Positions 51,480 to 59,953 of a stretch of 64,000 nt of DNA are shown one piece after another. The DNA lies in NCBI GenBank assembly GCA_016841205.1, contig JAENZP010000009.1, forward strand, positions 99,554 through 163,553. The letters are read 5' to 3'. The notes under the pieces are model-generated. The model searched no databases. It was not told the DNA's origin and saw nothing but the letters and a program-made list of their open reading frames with translations. Every line of letters starts with the position of its first letter. Within the stretch, counting starts at the first letter, position 1. The DNA is from Desulfoscipio geothermicus (GTDB lineage: Bacteria > Bacillota > Desulfotomaculia > Desulfotomaculales > Desulfallaceae). The position numbers were made by a program, and so were the translations under genes.

Positions 51480-52255
51480 TGCGGGAAATTATCTTGGGGT
51501 CTGCCCAAAGTAAGCAGATATTCTACCGTTTGATCATGGTGCTGGGAGTACTGGTTATATGGCAGCTGGCGGCCAATCATTATAACAGCGACCTGCTGCT
51601 TCCCCCACCGTGGAAAACACTGGTAACCTTTGTGGCAGCTGTGCACGACCCCGAGGTGCTTACCAATCTTTTTATTACCCTGCGCAGAGTGCTGACGGGA
51701 TTTTTGTATGCGCTTTTGATCGGTATACCCCTGGGCTTTTTGATGGGCTATTCAAAGGTGGTGCTGCACATATTGGAGCCCTTAATCGATTCACTCCGCC
51801 AGGTTCCCATTATGGCCTGGGTGCCCCTTACTATTGTCTGGTTCGGTTTGGGTGATGGGCCGACTATATTTCTCATAACTTTTGCCGGTGTTTTCCCCAT
51901 TATATTAAATACTATTGCCGGGGTGCAGAACATTCCTAGGGATTACTACCATGCCGCCCGCAGTATGGGGGCTGGTCCCTGGAGTATTTTTGCCCATGTC
52001 ATCGTTCCAGGCTCAATGCCCGACATTCTTACTGGTGGCAGGATTGCCGTCGGGATGGGGTGGATGTCTGTCATATGAGCGGAATTTATAGCAACGAGTG
52101 CCGGTTTCGGCTACTCTATGGTGGAGGCGGAGACCAGAATGCAGACGGACATGCTGCTTGCCCTCATGATTATGGCTGCACTGGTAGGTTACGGTATCGA
52201 CCGGGTGATTCAAATGTTTAATAGCAAGGTTACTAAATGGAGGTTTGTCCAGTAG
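51479..52255 (+). CDS. saoP: ABC-transporter permease selenoprotein (TGA at 52076 read as Sec)
   Basis: 258 residues if TGA 52076-52078 is Sec (residue 200). Before it: SsuC/TauC-type helices with the EAA loop AARSMGAGPWSIFAHVIVPG and GGRIAVGMGWMSVI. After it: AEFIATSAGFGYSMVEAETR, the normal continuation of this family (usually GWMSVVAAEM). Termination at the TGA would remove the last helix and the conserved A-E. Full length matches the family (about 250-270). ATG 51479 overlaps the saoB stop; GTG 51425 is a less likely start. Its stop overlaps the ATPase start. Confidence 0.88.
52097..52115 (+). promoter_or_regulatory. bSECIS-like hairpin for saoP
   Basis: AGT-GCCG (52097-52103), loop GTTT (52104-52107), CGGC (52108-52111), bulged T (52112), ACT (52113-52115). 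A 7-bp stem with single bulged U and a loop starting G-U, strongly like the E. coli fdhF minihelix. The loop lies 26 bases past the UGA, in the usual range. Confidence 0.8.
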
Positions 52256-53049
52256 TGAATTTAAGCGTTGAAAACTTGAGCAAGGTTTATTTAAATGAGG
52301 GTAATGTCCATACTGTTTTGTCGGGCGTTAGTTTTACCGTTCAGGAAGGTCAGTTTCTCACTTTGCTGGGTCCTTCGGGGTGTGGTAAGACAACTTTGCT
52401 TACAATTCTTGCCGGCTTTCAAGATGCTTCCGGAGGCAGCGTATTGCTTAATGGTAAAAAAGTAATTAAACCGGGGCCTGACAGGGGCTTTGTTTTTCAA
52501 AACTATGCTCTTTTCCCCTGGATGACAGTACAGGATAATATACTTTATCCCATGAAACGCCGCAAAATGCCAAGACAGCAAAGGGAACAGCGTCTGAAAG
52601 AACTGCTGGAAATGGCCCAACTGGAAGGTAAGGAGAGGCTATATCCTCATCAGCTGTCCGGGGGTATGAAACAAAGAACTGCATTTGTCAGGGCATTGGC
52701 CGGCAGCCCTGAGGTCCTGTTAATGGACGAGCCCCTGGGGGCGGTAGATTTCCAAATGAGGCAAATACTGCAGGAAGAACTGGAGTCTCTCTGGCTTAAA
52801 GACAAAACTACGGTGATCATGGTAACCCACGATGTGGATGAGGCTATTTATTTAAGTGACCGGGTAATTGTGATGTCGTCATGGGAAGGCATCATTTTGG
52901 AGGATTTGGAGATAAAACTGGGCCGGCCCCGAAACAGAAATGGAGAAAAATATTTAAGGCATAAAGAAAACCTGATGAATGTATTAAGAAAAGCGCTGGT
53001 TAAGGAATCGGATGCGTCCGGAAAGGAAAGGGAACTTTGTCTGGCTTAA
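52255..53049 (+). CDS. saoA: ABC-transporter ATP-binding protein of the selenoprotein system
   Basis: 264 residues, SsuB/TauB-type. Walker A GPSGCGKTTLLTIL, Q-loop VFQNYALFPW, signature LSGGMKQRTAFVRALA and Walker B VLLMDEPLGAVDF are intact. It energises the upstream selenocysteine-containing permease. GTG 52255, one base into the permease stop and ten bases after GGAGGT, was chosen over the upstream in-frame ATG 52237, which overlaps that site. The MerB-like gene begins two bases after its stop. Confidence 0.92.
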   Translation: MNLSVENLSKVYLNEGNVHTVLSGVSFTVQEGQFLTLLGPSGCGKTTLLTILAGFQDASGGSVLLNGKKVIKPGPDRGFVFQNYALFPWMTVQDNILYPMKRRKMPRQQREQRLKELLEMAQLEGKERLYPHQLSGGMKQRTAFVRALAGSPEVLLMDEPLGAVDFQMRQILQEELESLWLKDKTTVIMVTHDVDEAIYLSDRVIVMSSWEGIILEDLEIKLGRPRNRNGEKYLRHKENLMNVLRKALVKESDASGKERELCLA

Positions 53050-53051
53050 GT

Positions 53052-53720
53052 ATGTATAATTCTAGTGGTGATCACAACAACAGTCGTTTTAAGCATTACT
53101 CTGAAGAGTTGTTGATGATTGCAAGCATATCGTCAAAACTCACCGTAACTGAAAGGTTTTTGAGAAATTTCATATTAGAAAGTATTGTTAACAATGGAGC
53201 GCCTGTAAAGGTGGGTGGTTTGCAGCATGTATTAAATGCACGGCAAAAGGATATCGATGTTATAGTGGAAAACCTGATCGAAAAAAGAACTGTGGTAAAA
53301 GATGATGCGGGAGATATTGTTTTTGCGTACCCCGTATCGGCCCTGCCTACATCTCATCGGGTGACTTTGCGGGATGGGCGGAAACTGTATGCTATGTGCG
53401 CTGTTGATGCGATGGGAGTTTCTTTCACTTTTAAACAAGATATTAAAATTGACTCTGTATGCCGGCATTGCAATACACTGGTTTCCATGACCATAAAAAA
53501 CGGGGAAATAGTTGGGCAGTATCCCGAAACTACCCATGTTATGCATGTAGACCTTAACAAGCTGGATAATTGGGCGGGCGGCTGCTGAAACATTATGAAT
53601 TTCTTCTGTACGAAGAAGCATTATGATGAATGGGTTGACTGCAATGGGGTTAATCGGGACGAGATTTTTTGTTTAGATGCATATGAAGGGCTGTTGGTGG
53701 CCAGGATGCTTTTTAGTTAG
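53052..53720 (+). CDS. saoL: MerB-like organometallic lyase selenoprotein (TGA at 53586 read as Sec)
   Basis: 222 residues with TGA (53586-53588) read as Sec. The MerB-type motif YAMCAVDAMGVSF gives C116 and D119, equivalent to MerB Cys96 and Asp99; C137 matches Cys117 by exact spacing; Sec179 (in NWAGGC-U-NIMNFFC) falls at or beside catalytic Cys159. The post-TGA part (CTKKHYDEWVDCNGV) is the usual MerB C-terminus. An N-terminal winged-helix segment precedes it. Protonolysis of carbon-metal bonds is the expected chemistry. TTG 53037 with AAAGGGA is an alternative start. The 3' end would be lost by naive calling. Confidence 0.9.
53598..53622 (+). promoter_or_regulatory. bSECIS-like hairpin for saoL
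   Basis: TTCTTC (53601-53606), loop TGTAC (53607-53611), GAAGAA (53612-53617), extended by AAT (53598-53600) with ATT (53620-53622) across a GC bulge. The loop starts 18 bases past the UGA and contains a G. Confidence 0.72.
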
Positions 53721-53760
53721 TTAAATTGATTTTAAATAATAATTAAAGGGGTTATAAATA

Positions 53761-54093
53761 ATGAAAGTGGCTTATGTTTTTAGCACCTCAAACTCACAAA
53801 AAATACTAAATACCATGATTATGCCACAGTTGGAAAAGGATACTCATGTGGCTGAAGTTGTGGGTATGTTTTTTTTCATGGATAATACTTTTTTCCTTTT
53901 GAAAGGTACTGAAACGGGAGAGAGGCTGCAGGCCATCCAAGAAAGGACAGGTATGCTGCTCATGGCCTGCGACCAGTGTGCTATGGAACGAAATATAGAA
54001 AATGACCTGGTGTCCGGGGCGGCGATAGGGTGTTTCCCTCAGCTATATGGCAGTTTAGCCGGGGTTGGGGTGGATCAGGTTATAACTTTGTGA
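53761..54093 (+). CDS. saoD: DsrE-like small protein (SaoD)
   Basis: 110 residues, DsrE/F-type Rossmann-like fold: KVAYVFSTSNSQKILNTMIM, VVGMFFFMDNTFFLLKGTET and TGMLLMACDQCAMERNI, the last with a CxxC pair at the position of the sulfur-carrying cysteine of DsrE proteins, plus GAAIGCFPQLY. It may carry sulfur, selenium or a metal-thiolate between proteins. ATG 53761 follows AAAGGGG 40 bases after the lyase end, and the operon ends with a terminator. Confidence 0.85.
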   Translation: MKVAYVFSTSNSQKILNTMIMPQLEKDTHVAEVVGMFFFMDNTFFLLKGTETGERLQAIQERTGMLLMACDQCAMERNIENDLVSGAAIGCFPQLYGSLAGVGVDQVITL

Positions 54094-54183
54094 AGAATAG
54101 CTTTATCGAAGCGGCTGCAGCATCATTTTCCCTTAGTTAATTACATAAAGTGAATGTTGCTGATAAAAGAACGAAACGTTTTA

Positions 54184-54221
54184 AGCTTACCTGGCCGGGA
54201 CGGTTCCAGGCCAGGTAAGCT
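54184..54221. terminator. Bidirectional terminator between saoD and the NrfD gene
   Basis: A perfect 13-bp stem AGCTTACCTGGCC (54184-54196) with GGCCAGGTAAGCT (54209-54221), between convergent genes. Confidence 0.8.
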
Positions 54222-54238
54222 CGTAGTTTAATTGCCAC

Positions 54239-55426
54239 TTAATTGCTCAATTCAATGCTTGATGTACTCGTATTTATACTATTATTAAGATTGGGTGCCT
54301 GATCATGCTTATGATTAGGTAGGATGTTGAAATTCTCTACAATAAACAAATAACCGAGTACACCAATGGCTATTAAGCCAATGCTTACTAACCACTCAAT
54401 GGCTGAGGGGAAGTAAGAGCCGCCCATAAAATCTGCCATGCCGGTAAATACAACGTTCATTCGGTTGATAATAACACCAGCCACCACTAGCACCCCAAAG
54501 GTTACCAAACCGCCCACGCTGCTGCGCAGATTGGGGGTGAAACAGATAACAATGGGAATGATTATGCCAAGTACCATTTCTAGCAAAAACATATTGCCTT
54601 CTAGGTTGCCCATGAAGACAAGGCTGGTAGCCCCGCGGTATGAAAGGTCAACTACTTTAAGCACCAGATAAACCAACATTAAATAGCCCGATACTTTAAT
54701 TAAAGACTGCAATACACTAATATCTGGTTTGTGACCGTGGGCTCGGGCCCCTAGCATGGTTTCCACTGTTACCATAGCCGGTCCCACAAAGAAGGAGGAC
54801 ATTAAAAAGAACACCGGTAACATCATGGACCACCATAGAGGGTGTAATTTACCTACTTCGATAACATAAAGTGAACCTAACGAGGACTGGTGCAGTGTAG
54901 GCAACAGAACACCAATAATTAGTAGCGCAGGCAAGGCCTTTTTAAATAATTTATGCCAGCCCTTCTGTACCTTTTCGGTGGCCACCTCGCCAAATTCTAG
55001 CAGCTGAACTAACGTATAAAGTGAAACGCACCAAAATACTTCAAACAAGACACTATGGTAGCCCCACGAAACAAATGGTCGCCAGAAGTTAAACCAGCGG
55101 CCGATATCCATAAACAGTCCGGCCATTACTAGTAAATAACCAATTAAGGAAGTTAACATAGCACTACGGGCTATAGGAGTAAATTTTTTAATGCCCAGGA
55201 CGTGCACCAAAAGCGCCGTGCTGTATCCGCCGCCGGCTAGTGCCACGCCGGTTAGCACATCAAAACCAATCCACATGCCCCAGGGCCATTGATCGTTTAA
55301 ATTAGTAGCACTGCCCAACCCAGACGCCAGTCGGTACACCATGAGCAGTACGCCTACCAGGCTCAGTACCAGCAACACATACCTAGTGGGGGTCATGGTA
55401 AAACGCCATTTATCTTTGTCGGCCAT
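54239..55426 (-). CDS. NrfD/PsrC-type membrane subunit (hydrogenase electron module)
   Basis: 395 residues with nine to ten membrane helices, NrfD/PsrC family (HybB-like). Conserved polar residues in helix 2-3 (WPWGMWIGFDVLTGVALAGGGY) and the middle PLWWSMMLPVFFLMSSFFVGPAMVTVET are visible. It would pass electrons from the ferredoxin-type subunit to menaquinone or couple them to ion movement. Last gene of the minus-strand hydrogenase operon, 38 bases after the ferredoxin subunit; the C-terminal tail is polar and cytoplasmic or external. Confidence 0.9.
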   Translation of the reverse strand: MADKDKWRFTMTPTRYVLLVLSLVGVLLMVYRLASGLGSATNLNDQWPWGMWIGFDVLTGVALAGGGYSTALLVHVLGIKKFTPIARSAMLTSLIGYLLVMAGLFMDIGRWFNFWRPFVSWGYHSVLFEVFWCVSLYTLVQLLEFGEVATEKVQKGWHKLFKKALPALLIIGVLLPTLHQSSLGSLYVIEVGKLHPLWWSMMLPVFFLMSSFFVGPAMVTVETMLGARAHGHKPDISVLQSLIKVSGYLMLVYLVLKVVDLSYRGATSLVFMGNLEGNMFLLEMVLGIIIPIVICFTPNLRSSVGGLVTFGVLVVAGVIINRMNVVFTGMADFMGGSYFPSAIEWLVSIGLIAIGVLGYLFIVENFNILPNHKHDQAPNLNNSINTSTSSIELSN

Positions 55427-55464
55427 TACAAAGCCTCCCTGTAAATTAGTTTTCGCGCCTTAAA

Positions 55465-56250
55465 TTATTCATCACCGGGTTCTTTCTCCTCCCGGGCTAT
55501 TTCATTGCGCCGGTGGTTATAAACATACATACCAGTCAGTAGCGCTCCCCAACCAAGTGCCACGGCCGGTGTCAAACTAAGTATGCTTTCAGTATAATGG
55601 GGCAGCGGCGTGGTGGTGATGTTGGTGCGGAAGCCCAGTGTTTCAAAAGGTACATCCGATATATACAGCCAGCTCGTGCCACCTGCTTCTTTTTCGCCAT
55701 AGATCTGCTTAATGTAGCTACTGTCGCTGTTTATTTTTTCCCTGGCTATAGCGAGCAAGCTATTGCGATCTCCAAAGGTGAGCGCTCCCGCCGGGCATAC
55801 ACTCACACAGGCCGGGCTTTCACCGGTTTGCACGCGTCCCGCACACATCTGGCATTTACGTACCTGAGGAAAGGTCTTATTCCACTCGTATTTAGGAACG
55901 TTAAAGGGGCATGCCAGCATACAGTACCGGCAGCCCACGCACAAATTAACGTCGTAAACCACCGGGCCATCCTTGGTTTTTTTGATGGCTTTGGAGAAAC
56001 AAGCCGAAGCACATGCCGGTTCCTCGCAGTGCAGACATTGGTATTTAACGAATCGCCACACAGGTTCATTATTCTTTTCAGTTTGCACACGATTAACTGC
56101 GGTCCAATTTTCCGCATTTAGGCCACTGCCCTTATCAGGGGCAGTTTGGTTATATTGCAGATTATTCCACATTTTACAGGCTACTGTACAACTGCCACAG
56201 CCGATACACCTTGTGATATCAACCAAAACTCCCTTGGACAAATCATTCAC
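55465..56250 (-). CDS. 4Fe-4S ferredoxin-type electron-transfer subunit (HybA/DmsB-like)
   Basis: 261 residues. Four cysteine clusters are visible: CIGCGSCTVACKMWN, CLHCEEPACASACF, CVGCRYCMLACPF and CQMC...ACVSVCPAGAL, the 16-Cys pattern of HybA/DmsB proteins that hold four [4Fe-4S] clusters. A C-terminal hydrophobic helix (about 225-245) anchors it. There is no Tat signal, so export would be as a passenger with the hydrogenase. It lies between the hydrogenase and the NrfD gene. Confidence 0.9.
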   Translation of the reverse strand: MNDLSKGVLVDITRCIGCGSCTVACKMWNNLQYNQTAPDKGSGLNAENWTAVNRVQTEKNNEPVWRFVKYQCLHCEEPACASACFSKAIKKTKDGPVVYDVNLCVGCRYCMLACPFNVPKYEWNKTFPQVRKCQMCAGRVQTGESPACVSVCPAGALTFGDRNSLLAIAREKINSDSSYIKQIYGEKEAGGTSWLYISDVPFETLGFRTNITTTPLPHYTESILSLTPAVALGWGALLTGMYVYNHRRNEIAREEKEPGDE

Positions 56251-56317
56251 CTACCTTTTAGCAGTTTTCAAAATAATAAAAATTCAATAAAGCTGCATTG
56301 TTAGAATTAGGTAATAA

Positions 56318-57889
56318 TTAAGCAGTTATTTCTCTAACCTTTTTGCCCCGGTCGGTATATTCTGTATGCAGCAGTTCTTCGGACAGCTCGCTCATGGGGT
56401 GCTGTAAAAAGTCTTGATAAAGGGCTAGGACCTCGGCGTTCTCATGGCTTTCACGCCGTGGTGCCTGGACATCCGCCTGGTACAGGCTGTTGATTCTAGC
56501 CATGCGTATCTCATCGGAGGGCGGGACCGCGGATCGTGGTTGTCCGCCCCCACTAATGCACCCACCGGGACAGGACATAAATTCTACGAAGTGCCAGGGG
56601 GCGTTACCTTGGCGCACCGCCTCCAGTACCTGCCGGGCATTGCTCAGACCATGACAAACCGCTACCTTTACTGTGCCTACGCCAGGTACATCCAGCGCCG
56701 CCTCTTTAACTCCATCCAGCCCGCGCACCGGGGTAAGGTTCAAGAGATTGGCCGGGGGCTGCTGTTGGGTGATAAAGTAATATGCGGTGCGCACTGCCGC
56801 CTCCATCACGCCGCCTGTGGCGCCGAAAATAATGGCAGCGCCGGTACCTTCGCCCAGCATAGAGTCGTATTTTTGTTCCGGTAATTTAGATAGATCAATG
56901 TGCTGCTGTTTGATCATCCTGGCCAGCTCCCGGGTGGTTAATACCACATCCACATCTTGCAGGCCCTTTTTATTCCAGTAATGGGCGCTGCTGATCATTT
57001 CCGGGCGCTGCATCTCAAATTTCTTGGCTGTGCAGGGCATGATGGATACAGATACAATGTTTTCCGGTTTTATATTTTTAGCTTTGGCGTAGTATGTTTT
57101 GGCAAGCGCTCCTAACATTTGCTGAGGGGATTTGCAACTGGACATGTGGGGTAGTAGATCTGGATAGAAATATTCACAAAATTTAACCCAACCTGGGCTA
57201 CAGGATGTAAACTGGGGCAGCGGCTTAATTATGTCGCCGGTAATCCGCTTGATCAGCTCGGTGGCTTCTTCCATGATAGTTAGGTCAGCGGTAAAATTGG
57301 TATCGAACACAGCGTCAAAACCCAGGCGTTTTAAGGCCGCTACCTGCTGACCTACTACCCAGGTGCCTGGGGGTAGCCCGAATTCCTCGCCCAGCGCCAC
57401 CCTGGTGGCCGGAGCTGTTTGTACCACTACATGTTTGTTCGGGTCCTGGATGGCTTGCAACACTTTTTGGGTATCATCACGCTCAGTAATAGCCGAAGTT
57501 GGGCACCATAGAGTGCATTGCCCGCAGTTAACGCAAATAACATCATTAGCGAGCGGCAAACCATAGTGACCTGCTACCGTTTGGATGTTATTACATACTT
57601 CCATACATTGCCCGCATAAAATGCATTTTTGATCATCCCGGGTAATAGAAGGGTTATCTGGGTCAATAGGTACCCGCCCCCGTACCTGGGCCGGCCAGGT
57701 ACCCCGGCCTTGATACTGCTGGGGCAGCCAGCCATCCCCTCCAGCCTGCTCTACCATCGATGAATTACTGCAGCCAGCCAGGCTCATCGTTATACCCGCC
57801 AGTCCCAGACCACCCATCATTTTTAGAAAAGACCGCCTAGTTACCTTCTTATACAGCTGCTGCTCATCTTCCTTTACATGGTCATCCAT
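56318..57889 (-). CDS. Tat-exported [FeFe]-hydrogenase catalytic subunit
   Basis: 523 residues. N-terminal Tat signal (TRRSFLKMMGGLGLAG) with a lipobox-like SLAGC, then two [4Fe-4S] motifs (CILCGQCMEVCNN, CVNCGQCTLWCP) and the H-cluster domain with TSCSPGW (L1), MPCTAKKFE (L2) and SCPGGCISGGGQP (L3). The second L1 residue is Ser where most group A enzymes have the proton-relay Cys (TSCCP). Exported hydrogen uptake with electrons passed to the HybA- and NrfD-like partners is the expected role. It is followed by tatC and tatA upstream, supporting its export. Confidence 0.93.
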   Translation of the reverse strand: MDDHVKEDEQQLYKKVTRRSFLKMMGGLGLAGITMSLAGCSNSSMVEQAGGDGWLPQQYQGRGTWPAQVRGRVPIDPDNPSITRDDQKCILCGQCMEVCNNIQTVAGHYGLPLANDVICVNCGQCTLWCPTSAITERDDTQKVLQAIQDPNKHVVVQTAPATRVALGEEFGLPPGTWVVGQQVAALKRLGFDAVFDTNFTADLTIMEEATELIKRITGDIIKPLPQFTSCSPGWVKFCEYFYPDLLPHMSSCKSPQQMLGALAKTYYAKAKNIKPENIVSVSIMPCTAKKFEMQRPEMISSAHYWNKKGLQDVDVVLTTRELARMIKQQHIDLSKLPEQKYDSMLGEGTGAAIIFGATGGVMEAAVRTAYYFITQQQPPANLLNLTPVRGLDGVKEAALDVPGVGTVKVAVCHGLSNARQVLEAVRQGNAPWHFVEFMSCPGGCISGGGQPRSAVPPSDEIRMARINSLYQADVQAPRRESHENAEVLALYQDFLQHPMSELSEELLHTEYTDRGKKVREITA

Positions 57890-57991
57890 TATTAAGCCTC
57901 CTTAAATCAGACCTAAATTTTAAGTTAAAATTTTATTTAAATTTAATTTAAAATAACTGTATATAATAGGATTGTTAATTGATTACTTTAA

Positions 57992-58819
57992 TTATTCAGT
58001 CATAGCTCCACGGTTTTTGATCTTGTGTAGTAAGTTTTTTAAGGTCGCCTTAATGTTAAATGTTTTACCGGCTTGTTTACGGCGCGCCAACCACTCCACT
58101 ACGCGGACGATGGTAGCGCTGATTTCGTATAAAAGATACAAAGGGGCTGCCATAAGCATTACCGAGAATATATCCGGGGAGGCCACCAGCGCGGAAGCAA
58201 TAACCACAGAGGCTAGGATGGCTATTTTCCGTGCCTTAACCATTGCTCGGTAGCTGATCACACCCAGCTTGGCTAGGAAAAAACTAGCCAGAGGCAGTTC
58301 AAAAACCAACCCGAAGGGCAGTAAAAAATTTAAGGTGAAGGACACATATTTACCTATGGTGAGCATGGGTATCAACTCGCTGCCCCCATAATTAAGCAAA
58401 AAATTGACGCACATGCGGAAAACCACCATAAAACCAAAAGCTACTCCACCCATGAAAAGCAAAAACGAAGATAAGACAAAAAAAGTGAAATAAATGCGCT
58501 CTATCTTACGTAAAGCGGGAATAATAAATCCCCAAAACTGCCAGAGTGTCACCGGCAGCGATACTAAAAAACCCAGGAAAAATGCTAGCTTAATTTTAGT
58601 CATAATTGCTTCGGTGACGCCGATAAAGATAACATCATAACCTTTGTTGGTAATCGGTTCGAGCAATATCCTGAGTACGGGATCGCTTATAAACCAGCAC
58701 ACCCCCGCTGTTATAAAAGTGGATAGTACTGATATTATTATTGCCCGGCGTAATTCCTCTAGATGCTGCATTACCGATTCTTCGTCATTTTGGGATGCCC
58801 GCCGGTTAATTTGAATCAC
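57992..58819 (-). CDS. tatC: Sec-independent translocase TatC
   Basis: 275 residues, six membrane helices. The N-terminal MQHLEELRRAIIIS carries the conserved HLEELR signal-binding motif, and FRMCVNFLLNYG and GFVFELP-type loop motifs are visible (GLVFELPLASFFLAKLG). GTG 58819 as start, with AAGGGG directly before it; ATG 58771 would begin exactly at the HLEELR motif and is possible. It lies directly upstream of the Tat-dependent hydrogenase, and after tatA. Confidence 0.95.
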   Translation of the reverse strand: MIQINRRASQNDEESVMQHLEELRRAIIISVLSTFITAGVCWFISDPVLRILLEPITNKGYDVIFIGVTEAIMTKIKLAFFLGFLVSLPVTLWQFWGFIIPALRKIERIYFTFFVLSSFLLFMGGVAFGFMVVFRMCVNFLLNYGGSELIPMLTIGKYVSFTLNFLLPFGLVFELPLASFFLAKLGVISYRAMVKARKIAILASVVIASALVASPDIFSVMLMAAPLYLLYEISATIVRVVEWLARRKQAGKTFNIKATLKNLLHKIKNRGAMTE

Positions 58820-58879
58820 CCCCTTAGCGAATAATTATTGCACCTAAAGACATTGCCTGGCCTTTAATTGCCTGGACTG

Positions 58880-59137
58880 TTACTGCAGATTGGTGTTTTG
58901 CGGAGCATTTTGGACAGCAGCTGCTGCACTGCCAGCTCCGGCTTTATTTTCCACTTCTGATCCATTGTTTTGTTGACTTCCTTTTTTCTCCTCATCTTCC
59001 GTGAAAGAGTTCCTCATGTCTCGCATGGCCTTACCCATGGCTTTCGCGGCATCGGGCAATTTGCCGGGCCCAAAAATAATGAGCACCACCACAAGAATGA
59101 GAATTAAATGGGTTGGTTGAAAAATTCCGCTAAACAT
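58880..59137 (-). CDS. tatA: Sec-independent translocase TatA
   Basis: 85 residues: membrane helix (about 8-25), amphipathic helix with the FGPGKLPDAAKAMGKAM hinge (F-G-P in TatA), then an acidic, disordered tail. ATG 59137 was chosen behind AAGGAGGGG; GTG 59143 is in frame. First gene of the tat/hydrogenase operon on the minus strand. Confidence 0.94.
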   Translation of the reverse strand: MFSGIFQPTHLILILVVVLIIFGPGKLPDAAKAMGKAMRDMRNSFTEDEEKKGSQQNNGSEVENKAGAGSAAAAVQNAPQNTNLQ

Positions 59138-59953
59138 CAACACCCCTCCTTTTAAGTATGAATTTTGCAGTAATAAACTTAAGTTATAAAATTCATTACT
59201 ACTAATATAACTATACTTTATACTATAGGTTTTTTTCAGTTTTTTTGCAATTGTATATTTTTTTAGTTATTTTGCAAATAATTGTATAATATTATAATAA
59301 TTTGTCGATTTAATAATAGAAATGTCGTAATTAACCGACCATGATGGTTTTTAACACATGCTCGGAAAGGTAAACCTTAATCTTATTTGGTATCATCCTG
59401 AGATAAGCAGGTACTTGTCCACTGAAATCAGTGGAGTAAAGTTATATATGCTTGTTTATTCATATCCTGCTTATCTTATATATATAGAGTAAGGAGATTA
59501 TTTATGCTTTTAGGGGAAATCTTTACAATCGTTTGGATGGAAAAAAAGGATATGCGGTTTATAGTTTTGTGAAAGGTGGATTAATGCTGCATCAGCTGCA
59601 CAAGAAATAATGTAAATTTGAGGATATTATGCAGGGAAGAGGCTATAAACCTAATATGGGAGGCCTAATGTTGGTAAATCCAGTTTAATAACGCACTAAG
59701 CGAGCAGTATCTAGCCATTTTAACCTGGCTGTCACTCTCTCTGGGTGAGCATAAGCGGCAAACTTATAGCGTTAGTCCGGGCTTGACACTACCTGCTTAA
59801 GCAGGAAACAGCCGAGGTGGAACTTTTAATACGTTGAAATCCGATACCAGCCTGTCCGACAGGCGCAATGTTTGCGCTGCCATTACCCCAAAAGGCCGAT
59901 ATTGGTTTAGAACCAGCCCGGCCATAGTTGACAGATAACTGCTTTAATGATTC
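59138..59953. other. Gene-poor 800-bp stretch with possible degraded coding fragments
   Basis: The right part shows stop-interrupted protein-like text (for example NRLDGKKGYAVYSFVKGG at about 59531-59580, plus strand) of unknown family, with a ribosome-site-like AAGGAGA before a 22-codon frame at 59504. The left end, near 59138-59260, is AT-rich and likely holds the tatA promoter. No known RNA seen. Confidence 0.35.
59401..59476. repeat. Nested inverted repeats in the tat-rSAM intergenic region
   Basis: AGATAAGCAGG (59401-59411) pairs with CCTGCTTATCT (59466-59476); inside, CCACTG (59419-59424) pairs with CAGTGG (59429-59434). An 11-bp outer stem enclosing a second hairpin. Confidence 0.6.

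Noticed and set aside
51425..52078. Permease as a naturally shortened protein ending at TGA 52076, or a frameshifted pseudogene
   Set aside because: The frame stays open with conserved family sequence to the ATPase start and a SECIS-like hairpin follows; no indel is needed.
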